Below, piece after piece: positions 9,670 through 20,244 of a stretch of 64,000 nt of DNA. Within the stretch, counting starts at the first letter, position 1. The number at the start of each line of letters is the position of its first letter. Below the pieces are notes generated by a model. It had not been told where the DNA came from and ran no database searches. It saw only the letters and a list, made by a program, of their open reading frames with translations. A program made the position numbers and the translations under genes. This stretch comes from Trichomonas vaginalis G3 (Eukaryota; Parabasalia; Trichomonadida; Trichomonadidae), in NCBI RefSeq assembly GCF_026262505.1, contig NC_067203.1, positions 26,517,411-26,581,410 of the forward strand. The letters run 5' to 3'.

Positions 9670-10065
9670 ATGCAGAATGCTATATCGATTTATTTAATCG
9701 AACCAGGCTGCTCAATTAAGCGAGTTACTGTTGATAACAGTTGGAAAGTGGAAACTCTTAAGTCTATTACCAAAGAAAATTCGCAATTTTGATTTAACAA
9801 ATCCGAAATCCCACAGTCATTTACATTCAAATCACTTGGAATCACAGATGGCAGTATTATAGTATGCATTAAACAAAATTATATTTCCGAACATAAATCA
9901 AACTTTTTAGAAAACTTCAAGACTCCTAAGATGATTCAAAATGCATTAGACCCATCAATTATGCGAGAAAAAGCTAGATTACTTGATCTAAGGCAAGATC
10001 AAATAGATAATAATCCTAAAAAGTTCCGACAATTTCTCAGACTTCAGAACACCGACCGTGATTAG
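9670..10065 (+). pseudogene. Ubiquitin-like domain protein, pseudogene
   Basis: From an ATG at 9670 one frame runs for 132 codons to a TAG at 10063-10065, with a single in-frame TGA at codon 41 (9790-9792). Residues 5-75 look like a ubiquitin-like beta-grasp: ISIYLIEPGCSIKRVTVDNS, then KVETLKSI, and after the stop IPQSFTFKSLGITDGSIIVC. The later part is helical and charged (MREKARLLDLRQDQIDN). Trichomonads use the standard code, so the TGA should terminate. The frame is otherwise intact, which suggests a recent lesion or a base-call error. The fold call rests on the strand pattern and the LGITDGSII segment, not on a database match. Confidence 0.55.
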
Positions 10066-10399
10066 GATATTTAGCTCATATTGCAATATGAGTTTCTTCA
10101 CCAATCTTCTGATATACTTTATTCACCCTTGTTTTTTGTAAATTTTAATAAATCATGATTATACCTATTATTATTACATACAATTTTTTCACACCCTATT
10201 TCATATGTATTTTTATTTAAATTCATGAAATATATATATTCATATAACCACGATATTTTCACAGATTCAAAGAACTTGTTTTTCAAGCTTATAGTTAGCA
10301 ATACATTTCCATTCTTGTATTTAAATAGATGCAAAAAACTAATCCAAATCAAAAGCGACCAAAAATAAAAACGACTCCAAAAAAAAATTAAACAAAAAA
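10066..10399. other. AT-rich spacer
   Basis: Gene-free. A 77-codon minus-strand frame here begins only at a TTG and has biased AT-driven composition. A poly-A stretch at about 10377-10398 reads as oligo-T on the minus strand, directly downstream of the tRNA, and probably serves as its Pol III terminator. Confidence 0.5.
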
Positions 10400-10473
10400 C
10401 GCTATCCTGGGGACTCGAACCCCAAACCCTTGGATTAAAAGTCCAAAGCTCTATCCTGTTGAGCTAGGAAAGC
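10400..10473 (-). tRNA. tRNA-Lys (anticodon UUU)
   Basis: The minus strand folds into a complete cloverleaf of 73 nt plus a G discriminator. The acceptor is GCTTTCC with GGATAGC (one T-T mismatch). The D arm is GCTC...GAGC. The anticodon arm is TTGGA-CTTTTAA-TCCAA with anticodon TTT. The T arm is TGGGG-TTCGAGT-CCCCA. There is no intron. Internal A and B box sequences (TAGCTCAACAGG and GGTTCGAGTCC) are present, and an oligo-T terminator follows within a few bases. Confidence 0.95.
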
Positions 10474-10648
10474 TTCACGTTAAAAAGGGTGTTCTATATC
10501 TTATGACGATAAATTTCAACTTTTTCGTTTGCTCAAAAATAAATATGTATTCAAATAGCAGAGGAAGAAACATCAATGTTTTTCACAAAATCGTAGAAAG
10601 AAAATTTTATAAGATATAAGAGTATTATTATAATTATTTCGATTTCAT

Positions 10649-12586
10649 TTATTTTTCGTCCTCTGCGTACAACTTCTCGATAACGTCGCGATACTTGACT
10701 TCGAGTTTCTTCCTCTTCAGCTTGAATGTTGGTGTCAAGTACTCATTTTCAAGTGTCCAAGCTTCTGGTTCTAAAGAGACTTTGTTGATTCTCTGGTAAC
10801 CGAAGAGCTTGTTCTCTGTAGCAGCATCCTTAAGTTTTTCAAGAATGATCTTCTTAAGTTCCTCGTTTTTGCAAGCTTCTCTAAATTCTTCTTCAGAAAT
10901 TCTATCCTTTCCTAAGAACTTTGCAACATCGTCCTTTCTTGGAACAATGACTGCGACCAAATAAGTTCTCTTGGCATCACCATAGATGAATGACTGAGAA
11001 ACAAATGGCGCTTTATCGTAAACTTGAGATAATGATTCGGCAGCAACGTATTCACCCTGAGAAAGTTTGAAGATTGATCCCATACGATCAACAATGGATA
11101 AGTAACCATCATTATCCCATTTACCAACATCTCCTGTCTTGATCCAAGTATGAGTATCATCAACAAATAATCTCTTTGTTGCTTCTTCATCTCTGAAGTA
11201 TCCACTTGACAAACATTGTCCGCCAATCAAAATCTGGCCGCAAAGAGGATCATCGTAATCTTCGATTGGTTCAAGCTTGATTTCGACATTGATAAGTGGG
11301 CCACCAATAGTTCCACACTTAATGTTGTGGATATCACGTGGTGAACAGACATTTCCTGAGCCTGCTTCTGTCAATCCATAACCAACTCTGACAGGAATTC
11401 CTGTAGCGACTTGGAGGATCTCTTGAATGGACTTGTCCATAGCAGCGCCACCAACAACGAACTGGGAGATGCAGCCTCCCATCATTTCGTTGATCTGGTT
11501 GAAAACAATCTTATCCAAGATTCCTGTTGGAATGTGTTTGTTGATAAAGTATTTCTTGGCGTACCAAGCGCCCCAGAAAACGCCTCTCTTGATGGTAGAG
11601 TTCTTTAATTTTTCTGTAATTGATTCGTAGAATCTGTTCATGACACGAGGAACAGCAGCCAAAAATGTAGGCCTGAGGATCTTCATATCAGCGATGATGT
11701 TTTGTGGCCCACCACTGATGAAACCAATTGCTCCACCAACAGAAGAGACAATGCCAACGGCTGAACGCTCAAAGACATGAGCAAGTGGTAAGTATGACAA
11801 ATGCCTTGTTGGATCTTCTAAGCAAATAACATTTTGGGCGGCAATAATATTTGAAACGCTGCAACGATGGGAAATAATTACACCTTTTGGATTACCTGTT
11901 GTTCCTGACGAGTAACAAATGAAATGAGGTGCTTCTGAATCGATTTCAGGAAGTTCATGAGGATGGCTCTTTCCAAGCTCGATAACTTGGTTGAATGACA
12001 TGAGCTTGATGTTTGTATTGTAATTTCCTTTTGGTACTTCGCCAATAACAATAATCAATCTGAGGTTATATGGCTTATCTTGGGCAATTTTCATCAATTT
12101 TTCGAAATTTGCCTGTGAAACGATGACAGCTTCCATTTGAGAGTGGTCAAGGAGATAGTTGAGGGCTCCTGGGCCAAGGGAATCATAGAGAGAGACAATG
12201 ACATAGCCAAACAAGCTAGAGGCATCGATTGCATGGAGCCATTCATTGCAGTTGGCCGAATATACGCCAAGTGTTTTACCAACACAGTAACCAAGCTCAA
12301 AAAGTCCAGAACCAAGGTTGCGAGCTGCTGTCAAACCATCGGCGTATGTATTCCAGATGAAATCCGGGCCAAATTCCTTGTCATTGAGTTTCTTTCTATA
12401 TCCTAAATACTTTCTATCTGCGTATTTCTTGAAAGTAGAAAGCATAAACTTTTGCATGTTCGGAAATTCAGGTGGAATTAAAGCTAATCCATTCTTGCAT
12501 TGAGGATGCCTTCTAATTGCAAATGGAGAATCTTCTTCTCCTGCTGCAAGTACTGAAACTGTCTCTACACTTTGGGTTATTCCCAT
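10649..12586 (-). CDS. Long-chain fatty-acid CoA ligase (AMP-forming)
   Basis: A 645-residue ANL-superfamily enzyme that activates long-chain fatty acids to acyl-AMP and then acyl-CoA. Visible motifs: P-loop YSSGTTGNPKG near residue 227; GYGLTEAG near 404; WIKTGDVGKWDNDGYLSIVDR near 485-505, with the ACSL-type linker GSIFKLSQGEYV; and a C-terminal TPTFKLKRKK carrying the likely catalytic lysine near 624. Length matches eukaryotic ACSLs (about 650-700 aa) and the gene looks whole. An N-terminal MGITQS suggests possible myristoylation (Gly2). A TCACA initiator-like motif lies 16 bases upstream of the ATG. Trichomonads scavenge lipids, so the enzyme probably primes imported fatty acids for membrane lipid synthesis (inference). 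The codons are visibly more GC-rich than the flanks, as in well-expressed genes. Confidence 0.95.
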   Translation of the reverse strand: MGITQSVETVSVLAAGEEDSPFAIRRHPQCKNGLALIPPEFPNMQKFMLSTFKKYADRKYLGYRKKLNDKEFGPDFIWNTYADGLTAARNLGSGLFELGYCVGKTLGVYSANCNEWLHAIDASSLFGYVIVSLYDSLGPGALNYLLDHSQMEAVIVSQANFEKLMKIAQDKPYNLRLIIVIGEVPKGNYNTNIKLMSFNQVIELGKSHPHELPEIDSEAPHFICYSSGTTGNPKGVIISHRCSVSNIIAAQNVICLEDPTRHLSYLPLAHVFERSAVGIVSSVGGAIGFISGGPQNIIADMKILRPTFLAAVPRVMNRFYESITEKLKNSTIKRGVFWGAWYAKKYFINKHIPTGILDKIVFNQINEMMGGCISQFVVGGAAMDKSIQEILQVATGIPVRVGYGLTEAGSGNVCSPRDIHNIKCGTIGGPLINVEIKLEPIEDYDDPLCGQILIGGQCLSSGYFRDEEATKRLFVDDTHTWIKTGDVGKWDNDGYLSIVDRMGSIFKLSQGEYVAAESLSQVYDKAPFVSQSFIYGDAKRTYLVAVIVPRKDDVAKFLGKDRISEEEFREACKNEELKKIILEKLKDAATENKLFGYQRINKVSLEPEAWTLENEYLTPTFKLKRKKLEVKYRDVIEKLYAEDEK

Positions 12587-12601
12587 TTAAATTTATGATG
12601 A

Positions 12602-12606
12602 TGTGA
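12602..12606 (-). promoter_or_regulatory. Initiator-like TCACA for acyl-CoA ligase
   Basis: Read on the minus strand, TCACA fits the trichomonad initiator TCA-Y-W and ends 16 bases before the ATG at 12586, the usual distance for the very short 5' UTRs of these organisms. Confidence 0.5.
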
Positions 12607-13574
12607 AACGACGGTTATTTTTATGATTCTAGAAAAATAATGTTAGTAGATACATATGTTGAATTAAAAAACATTATATTTTTGTTAAAAATCAATTTTG
12701 AGTAGTATTCAAATCAAAATTTTAACCATAATACCAACACATCCATACATTATATTTTTGCTTGATTTTTTTTAAATATCGAAACTTTTTATGAAGAGGT
12801 TTATTTCAGAAATTTTGAATAAATGTAAATTTATCTGGACCATTTCACAGTTCAAATCACCTTTTTCAAACAAAATTCTTATATTCAGTAATCACACGAT
12901 ATCTTGCTATTACAATTATAAAAATTTCGAACTTCAGACCGAAGTTATATATTATTTTCCACTTGTTTCAGGTTACGAATAAATTTAATTAACCAAATAA
13001 AAATTTATCGTATTAAATTTATTTCTGAAGATTTTCTTTATTTCTCAATATTCAATCATATATCAAATTTGATAATCAGCCGGAAAAAAGATATTTGCTA
13101 TTCGCAAGGCAATTCAGATAATTTTTTATAAAATGCCATCTCGAAATCATGATCTGAATTTAAAAAATTTCCTTTTAATAGAAAGATACTAGGACAAATG
13201 GAGTTAGTGATACTATTATTTCAAATTGTAGACATATTCTTCATCAATCTTTACTAGACAACATATGGACTAGTTAATTTCACTTATAATACAATCAATA
13301 CATTTAACAACTCCTTTCCAAAATATTTGATCTATACACCAAGCCAATCTGCCAAAAATCAAAATCAACTTATTTAATTCAAGCCTATCTAATTATATTT
13401 AAAAAGACATAAATTTTTAACAGAATACAAAACATATTTCATGGATATTTATTTGAAAATTCGCAAATTGAAAATATGAAATTCAATTTCATATCTGACC
13501 TAATAATATAACTAAATCTCTCAAAGAGAGGGTTGAAAGATGGATTTTAAGAATGTGCAATATAGTTTTTCATT
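12607..13574. other. AT-rich spacer
   Basis: Almost 1 kb between two minus-strand genes. A 63-codon plus-strand frame at 12791-12982 starts with ATG but has unremarkable AT-driven composition and no motif; I do not call it a gene. Confidence 0.5.
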
Positions 13575-14180
13575 CTAGTACCATCCGAAATCGTCGCTCA
13601 ATGTAGATCTCTCGGAAATTTGTAATGAGTCAAAAAACTTTTTATATCGCTCATCAATATTTTCCAACTGACATGTTTTATGATGATTATACTCCGGAAA
13701 ATTGGGTATGAATATATTTTGGGTAGACATCGAAGATTCAAGATAATCTGCAATTGGCAATTTGTAATTATAGCTTATATGACATTTATGTGGTTGAAAA
13801 ATTGTAAATTCTGTTAATGAAAGAGAGTAAAAACATTTTTTTGGAAGTTCGATGCCAACTTGCTTAGATTCATCATTGTTTGATAAATTGCGCTCCTTTG
13901 AGGAAGTTTCGTCTGGTTTACATCTATTCTTGAAGAGAATGAAAATTAAAATACAGAGTAAAGGAAGGAAAATAAATAAGTTGGAAAGTATTATGCCTCT
14001 AAATAAATGTGATTGATATACTTCTGTATTTATATTCTCTTCAATTTGATTTCCTTGTTCTTGCTGCATTAAAAGTTTCTCATATAAAGGTATTTGACCA
14101 GATAGGAGCAAGTCAAAATAACTATAATGCTCGTTTTGGTCATCAAGCTTTTTCAGAAAAAAGATGAAGAAAAAAATCAT
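13575..14180 (-). CDS. Single-pass membrane protein, 201 aa, unknown function
   Basis: Residues 1-12 (MIFFFIFFLKKL) could be a very short signal peptide. Residues about 67-88 are a strong transmembrane helix (GIILSNLFIFLPLLCILIFILF) followed by a basic stop-transfer stretch (KNRCK). Residues 90-201 would be cytosolic; they are Ser/Thr-rich and end in an acidic aromatic tail (RSTLSDDFGWY). The topology resembles the transmembrane and tail part of trichomonad surface proteins without the ectodomain repeats. A run AAAAAAAGTGACAAAAT abuts the ATG, and the same motif stands upstream of the BspA-like gene at 48.2 kb. No family is recognised. Confidence 0.6.
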   Translation of the reverse strand: MIFFFIFFLKKLDDQNEHYSYFDLLLSGQIPLYEKLLMQQEQGNQIEENINTEVYQSHLFRGIILSNLFIFLPLLCILIFILFKNRCKPDETSSKERNLSNNDESKQVGIELPKKCFYSLSLTEFTIFQPHKCHISYNYKLPIADYLESSMSTQNIFIPNFPEYNHHKTCQLENIDERYKKFFDSLQISERSTLSDDFGWY

Positions 14181-14197
14181 ATTTTGTCACTTTTTTT
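14181..14197 (-). promoter_or_regulatory. AAAGTGACAAAA motif at start of membrane-protein gene
   Basis: Read on the minus strand, AAAAAAAGTGACAAAAT ends immediately before the ATG at 14180. Its near-twin lies at 48232-48249 upstream of an intact BspA-like gene. A regulatory role is only suggested by the shared position. Confidence 0.35.
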
Positions 14198-14946
14198 GGA
14201 AAAATACTCAACTTATTTTACCAAGTTTGAATCAGCATGCTTCTCTTTTCTTTTAACCCCACAAAAGTCTATTATGGCGCATTTACATACATACTTGGTA
14301 TAAATGACAGAGTTCTCTTTATATCACCATTAATGTATATTTCTCTTTGAAGTTTAGTAAATTTCTAGGGAAGTGAACATCATATTTACATTTAATTACC
14401 ATTAAATCAACATAGCTAATACATTTATATATATTCGGCTCATAATATCTAGCTTTTACACCGAAATCCTTTTTGGAGATGTAAATTTTAAAAATATTGA
14501 TCTAGTTTATATATTCCTGCATATAAAAACATCAAACTAGTACAACCTATTGCTTTATGATTGAAAACAATTATCTTCGAAATGAAATTCCTTTGAATTT
14601 TTACTATTTAATTTTTAAATCATGACAAATAATTATCCAGTACATTTATAATTCGATTCCGTCAATATTTGTGGTTAATTTTGAGTTTTTGTTTATGACA
14701 TATTATCAGGCTTTTAGTTGAGCTCCGAATCTACATAAAATATTTGTTTCTCAGAATTTCCTTCCTAAGTTTTCGGTCCATATTTCGTCATTCATACATT
14801 ATCAATTTTTATGAGTGATTCAAAATTTTTGTTGCAAATATTCTATAATTATTATTCTATCAGCAGAAATGATCATACAAAAACCGCTAAATAACATAAA
14901 CATGTTCACAAAATTTCAGTAGAAATTGAGAAAAATATTGTAAACT
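14198..14946. other. AT-rich spacer between divergent genes
   Basis: About 750 bases between the divergently transcribed membrane-protein and HMG-box genes. No open frame or repeat is seen; presumably it holds both promoters. Confidence 0.5.
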
Positions 14947-14985
14947 TCACAATATCAAAAGATTTTGCTTTTTAAAATATTTTTG

Positions 14986-15480
14986 ATGGATATACTTAAA
15001 GAAAACAGCGAAGAAACAAAACAGAAGACATGGAAGACGAAGAGGTACACAAGATACATCTTAGATCCTTTCCAGATTTTCTGTATCGAAAAGAGAAACG
15101 AATACATGAAGGATCATCCCGAGTTAAAAAGCTCAGACGTTACTTCTATCCTAGCAGGTGTATGGAGAGGACTAACTGATATTGAGAAACAGCCTTATAA
15201 TATGCTAGCGATGAAACTACAAAACAACAAATGCAACATTGAGCGAAAGCGTCGCAAAATAATACCAAAAAATGATAATACAAAAGATCAAAAGCAACAA
15301 CCAACATCAGAAATAAGTGAGCCGGATGTTGACTCTGAACACAACATCTCATTTAAAACTTCCTCACCTCCACGAATCTACGTTGTTTCGAGAACAGGCG
15401 TTGGAGAAGAACTTTCAGAAGTTTCATATAATTTACTCAAACTTCAGGAAAAAACCTACGAATACGATAGTGATGATTAA
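14986..15480 (+). CDS. HMG-box protein, 164 aa
   Basis: The ATG at 14986 is the first true start; the frame upstream opens only from a TTG. A basic N terminus (KQKTWKTKRYTRY) leads into one HMG box at about residues 24-80: DPFQIFCIEKRNEYMKDHPE, then a second helix (SSDVTSILAGVWRGL) and TDIEKQPYNMLAMKL, matching the three-helix signature with the aromatic and Lys positions. A lysine/arginine cluster follows (IERKRRKII), then an acidic Ser-rich tail. Such proteins bend DNA in chromatin or transcription complexes, in the nucleus. A TCACA initiator-like site lies 35 bases upstream (14947-14951). Confidence 0.85.
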   Translation: MDILKENSEETKQKTWKTKRYTRYILDPFQIFCIEKRNEYMKDHPELKSSDVTSILAGVWRGLTDIEKQPYNMLAMKLQNNKCNIERKRRKIIPKNDNTKDQKQQPTSEISEPDVDSEHNISFKTSSPPRIYVVSRTGVGEELSEVSYNLLKLQEKTYEYDSDD

Positions 15481-16011
15481 GTCCATTTTAAGTTCAGTAG
15501 AGGAATACACAAAAATTCCTTAAAAATAATGTCTTGAGTCTATTTCTGGAGCATTAGTAACTTTAATCATACTTTTTTGTTAATATTATTAATTTGTATT
15601 TGTTGTTGATCGTTAAATCTTTTGTATATTAAATATATTCTAATAATTATACAATATTTTTTTATATTACAAAATATAAAGCAGTTTTTAAATCAGTTGG
15701 TTCATTTTGCGATTTTTCTTGAATCATTACAGGCCATATTTGCGCTAACATATAATTGCACAAGATTAATTATTATTGATTGCATTTTAATCAACATTTC
15801 CTGCAAAAACAGAATTTTTTCCAAATATGCCTTATAAATAACTAAACGAAGAATGTCACATTTAATAACACGAATCAGTTTAACCATTTATACTACTTAA
15901 AAGAATAGAAATTTATAAAAAATAAACATTAAAAAAATATTAAAGTAATGAAAAGGAAATCGATAAAATTGCAAGAATGCACTTGATACAAACTGATATA
16001 GATATCAAAAT
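15481..16011. other. AT-rich spacer between convergent genes
   Basis: About 530 bases. Both strands show 60-70-codon frames (around 15622-15887), but they are isoleucine/phenylalanine-biased overlaps of each other with no motif. Nothing else is seen. Confidence 0.5.
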
Positions 16012-16581
16012 TCATTTTGGTTCAAGGTAATTTGTTTCAATCTGTTCAAGAATAGCCAGAGTAATCGAATCAATACTTAGCTGCTCTTGATCAACAACTA
16101 ACATATAAGGGTAACCATGCGAAGTTGCAAATTGAAAACCAGTGGCGACATTATCCATTGGTATCGAAATTTGCTGATCATTGAAATATCTGTAATGACC
16201 GACCACAGTTATCAATGGACACGATGAATATTTAGAAATCATGTATATTAGATTATCGAGTTCTTCAAGTTTTTCTATATGTTCAACTGGGAACGTCAAA
16301 ATCACAATATCGCTTGATTTTATATAACATTCTAGGTGAGAATTTGACGAACTACCTATATCCCATAATGACAGTGTTATATTGCGATTGTGAATTGTTC
16401 GCTGGATTTCAGAATACCGAACTCCATTTGTTTTTGGGAACAAATTATAATCCATAGTATCTCCACCTCTGATACGATGACATAGTTGTGTTTTTCCCGA
16501 GCCTTCTGGACCGACAAAGCATACTTTTGCGCAGAAATTCATCGATAAAAAATTGAATCTGCTTGACATAAAAATTTTCAT
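16012..16581 (-). CDS. Degenerate Rab/Ras-like small GTPase
   Basis: 189 residues from the ATG at 16581, or about 176 from the later ATG at 16542, which puts the P-loop at the usual N-terminal spacing. The G1 loop GPEGSGKT (about residues 24-31) and the G3-like LSLWDIGSSS (about 70-79, replacing WDTAGQE) are clear. The strand ITVVGHYRYF sits where G4 NKxD should be, and no SAK/L or C-terminal cysteine for prenylation is visible (the end is ETNYLEPK). It therefore resembles the large divergent Rab-like family of trichomonads but may not hydrolyse or specifically bind GTP, and should be cytosolic. The frame is whole, so it is probably expressed. Confidence 0.72.
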   Translation of the reverse strand: MKIFMSSRFNFLSMNFCAKVCFVGPEGSGKTQLCHRIRGGDTMDYNLFPKTNGVRYSEIQRTIHNRNITLSLWDIGSSSNSHLECYIKSSDIVILTFPVEHIEKLEELDNLIYMISKYSSCPLITVVGHYRYFNDQQISIPMDNVATGFQFATSHGYPYMLVVDQEQLSIDSITLAILEQIETNYLEPK

Positions 16582-19500
16582 GAAATTTATTTATATTATA
16601 GACCATACTCAGAAATGAATAAAATCATAATCTTTTCAAAGGTACATTCACTATTTTTGACAAAATTTTAAATTTTCATGGGGTTGTAAATCTTATAATA
16701 ACTAGATGAATAAGGAATGAATCCCAGTATAATGTGCATCATTATATTAAACACTATATGTAAGGCTAATGATTCTATTAACACTTATGAAGATCTATAG
16801 TATTTGAGCAGATAAATTTGATAATTTCCAAAACTCTTATATTTCAAAATTAAAGTGTGCGAATGCATTTAAATGAGAGCAAAAAGAGATTGATGCTGTT
16901 AAAACTAGGTGTTAATTTGCAATTATTTCGCATCACAAGAACTACCCAGTAAATTCGGCTATCTTTCTTTGCAATTATTCTCCATTATACATATAATATA
17001 ATGGTTAGGGTTTGAAGAAAAGTTACTAGAGAATTATTGACTTTTGAAATAATGCAGAATTTTACTTGAAGAAATCATTAATTTATGAGTTCCAAATTGC
17101 TAAGCATGACGAAGGATCATTAAATTTGCTACAATTAAATACACTTATTGCAGAATTAAGATTTTTGAAATTAAAAGTTTGAAATATTGCCTTTTTGAAT
17201 AAAAAATTAAATTTTATTATATAATCATGATAATATCTTATAGAAATTAAAAGAAAATATTTTGAACCATTCAAATATTTTGAATGTCTTATCAATTTAA
17301 AATATTAAAAGATAGCTTGATTTTATCATCATTAGTTGTTATCAAAGTTTTCTTCTTTTGATGAACAACAGTAAATGATTTGTTAATTACTTGTCTTCCT
17401 TTTTCGCAGCAAAATCGAAAGTTATGATGATAATCTTGCTGTCAATTTTGAAACTCTCTGATTTACAAGTAAGCATTCCTTTGGAAAAGCAGTCCTATTC
17501 TGTTTTCAAGATATTTTAAAGCCTCCATTTCATACAATGCGCAGATCTATTCGAAATTGCAAGAACTCTCAAGAAAAATGCAGCAACAAAGAAGATTCCA
17601 TAGTTTCTAGCATCAAAAATTTACAACCTTAATACAACAGTTAAAGAGAAGCTCGAAAAGAAAATATTTAACCATAAAGCTGGAAACCATTCGATATCTA
17701 CTATTGGATCTAATAAAAAGTTAATTATAATATATTTAACATGCTATTTGTTGACTTTGTTTTATATTACCATATATATCTTTTTGAAATCTAAAATATT
17801 TTTACGATTTTAACCATGTGTTGTTGAAACCATATATCAATCTTAGCTAAAGTATAGTTTATGAGTCTGTCACCATCTAACGTATGAATTTTCAAAAATG
17901 TCAAATATGTTCATTTTTTCTGTAGATTCAGCCATAATTTCACGTTGTTATACTATTCAACTATTATTTAATATTTTTATCGATTTAAATATATGATGAG
18001 ATGCTTAGTTCTCCTGGAAATCGATTTTTAATCGCAATTTTAACTTTCCAAAAAAAATTCAAAAATAAAAATCCATCTCAATTTTCTAAGTTTTATAACT
18101 CGCCAAATCTCTAGCCAAATTTTTTTGGCCCGTATAAATATTGTTAGGCACTATATCGGGATGCTATTTATCCTATTTTCATCCCATTTTACTGTTATCG
18201 CCTAGTGAATGTACCTTTATCTTTTCAAATTTTGAATTGCTTTTCAATAAAATAAGTCCGAGTGTGCAGTTTCATGGACTATCAAAAAAGCTGCTTAATT
18301 TAAATATTTGCCTTTGTAATATATAATAACCACAGCAAAATCATTTTATATAGCAATTTTAGAAATCGAATTTTATCTCGATATAGATGGCTTGCCCTTT
18401 TACAAAAAGAATATTAGTTATCTTACATAATGTAAAGATTAGTGCTTTCAGACATTAGAGTGAAATAATTTAATCAAAAACAAAGGTAACTAAACTCCTT
18501 TCGCCGATCCGATTTGCTCCATATTTAAAATATAGCTTGCATATGTAGAAGAAAAGCTAATTTTGAAGTACGCCCGAAATCCACCAACAGGATTTCGAGC
18601 TACTAAAAAGGTACTTTTAAATGTGATTTTTTTTATAAAAAATTAAATTTATTTTAAGATCAGACTAAAAACTAATTTTATGGAAAATCTATATCGACAA
18701 ATTTATTACTTATTGGGTATATAGATTTTTTGATTATGGCGATTATGTCTGATATGCTTCCAATAAGCCAAAACACATTTCATACTGATTTCTATAAAAG
18801 GTATCTTTATTATAGAAGTGTAAGCTATATCTGTTTGTTTTTTTATTATAACAAATTCAAAATTCTCTTATAAGGACTAGATGAAATCTGTATTACTAAA
18901 TCATTAGCTAAATGAAGGTTCAAATAGAAAGTAAATATCAATTTATATGATACTGAAACCAAATAGTTCTTTTAATAAAAGATAACACGCTGAAAATTAT
19001 TGAGTATTTGCAAATCTCAAAAATCTATTGGTGAATTTGGCTCAACTTTTAAAATTAGAACATCCATATCAAATCATAAAAGCAGACAAAAATTAAAGCC
19101 AAACCTATCGGCCAGTTTTTTTTGATATTTTGATTTTTGAGGTATACTTTTAAAAGTGGATTTAAAGCACTGATGAAAAAACATTAACTTCTGTCGTTAT
19201 GATTATTGATTTAGACAATAATGATTTTAATCTTTGATTATCAAAACACTAAAGTCATCTTTTTAACATTTGCTTGGTAGCATTAACTCAAGTCTAAAGT
19301 ACTATTTTATGTGGCACTCTTAGAATTTTTGTATTCATTGTACACGCTGAAATAGTACCATTAAAGTTATGACGAACTTTCAAAAAATAGTTTGGTCACC
19401 TTTTCAAAAACATGTTTTTTGCTGATTTATTACTAATATTTTTAGTTTGTATACACAGATAGAAAATGTTTCAGCAAAAATACCTATAATGGACAAAAAA

Positions 19501-19657
19501 ATCATAGAATTTTCCCTCAAAATTCGATTCATATCTTTTCAGAGAAGACCTAACAATTATTTTCACAAAAATCTGTTATGAAAATCCTTTGATTATTTTA
19601 AACATAAATTCAATAAAAATCCAGTAATTTCATATTTTATTTTCAAAATAAATAATC
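16582..19657. other. About 3 kb of gene-free AT-rich DNA
   Basis: The longest host stretch without a credible gene. A somewhat less AT-rich patch at about 17400-17690 has short open frames and could be a decayed gene, but no family is recognisable. A short stem-loop (CGAAATCC, 7-base loop, GGATTTCG) lies at 18575-18597. Otherwise I see nothing. Confidence 0.5.
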
Positions 19658-19672
19658 AATTATTTCATTCAA
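19658..19672. repeat. Left 15-bp target-site duplication
   Basis: AATTATTTCATTCAA directly before the left end (TGTTATAG) of the transposon, repeated exactly at 23930-23944 after its right end. Confidence 0.93.
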
Positions 19673-20244
19673 TGTTATAGACCGAAAATAGATTTTTTCG
19701 GTTTTCTCTTCAAATAATTGAAAGAATGATACTATTGTAGGTTTATTATATTATATAGCATATAATCATGCTATAGCCGAAAATTATAAGTTTTGAGAAG
19801 ATTGAATATAACACAAATAAATTTGAATGTAAGTTAAATTGCTTGTTGTTTTTAATAGCTATTTAATGAGAAATCCAATATTGCAAAATTCAAATTGAAT
19901 GATTGAAAGAACAGAAAAAGTCATTCTTTTCAATTTCGAATATGTTTCATTGTATTTATAATTATATGGCAAATAAGATATTTAAACTTGATTTTTGAAG
20001 GAAAATTCACAAAATTGAATAAATTCAAATAATTTTTATTCAAAAATAAACTAGTTATTTGAGTTTAATACTAATTATCAATTAAAACTACAAAGTTTGT
20101 AATTTAAAATATTTTGTGAGATCAGATTGAATTAATTCAAGGTTCTTTTCAATTAATATTAATGACCATATTACGCATTTTCGAACATTCTAAACCAAAT
20201 ATATAAAAATGGGAGACGAATGTTAAATTTGCTAGACATGGGGG
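19673..20244 (+). repeat. Left terminal inverted repeat
   Basis: About 572 bases, matching the reverse complement of 23361-23929 apart from a small indel near the inner edge (GACATGGGGGAG against GACAGGGAG). Confidence 0.92.

Noticed and set aside
10119-10352. 77-codon minus-strand frame upstream of the tRNA
   Set aside because: It opens from a TTG, has only AT-driven composition and no motif.
12791-12982. 63-codon frame in the spacer upstream of the acyl-CoA ligase
   Set aside because: ATG-started but unremarkable in length and composition, with no initiator motif and no recognisable domain.
15622-15887. Two opposed frames of 60-70 codons
   Set aside because: They overlap each other, are Ile/Phe/Leu-biased and lie in AT-rich spacer; expected by chance.
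18575-18597. Short stem-loop CGAAATCC...GGATTTCG
   Set aside because: An 8-bp stem with a 7-base loop in 3 kb of spacer is expected by chance; no neighbouring gene to regulate.
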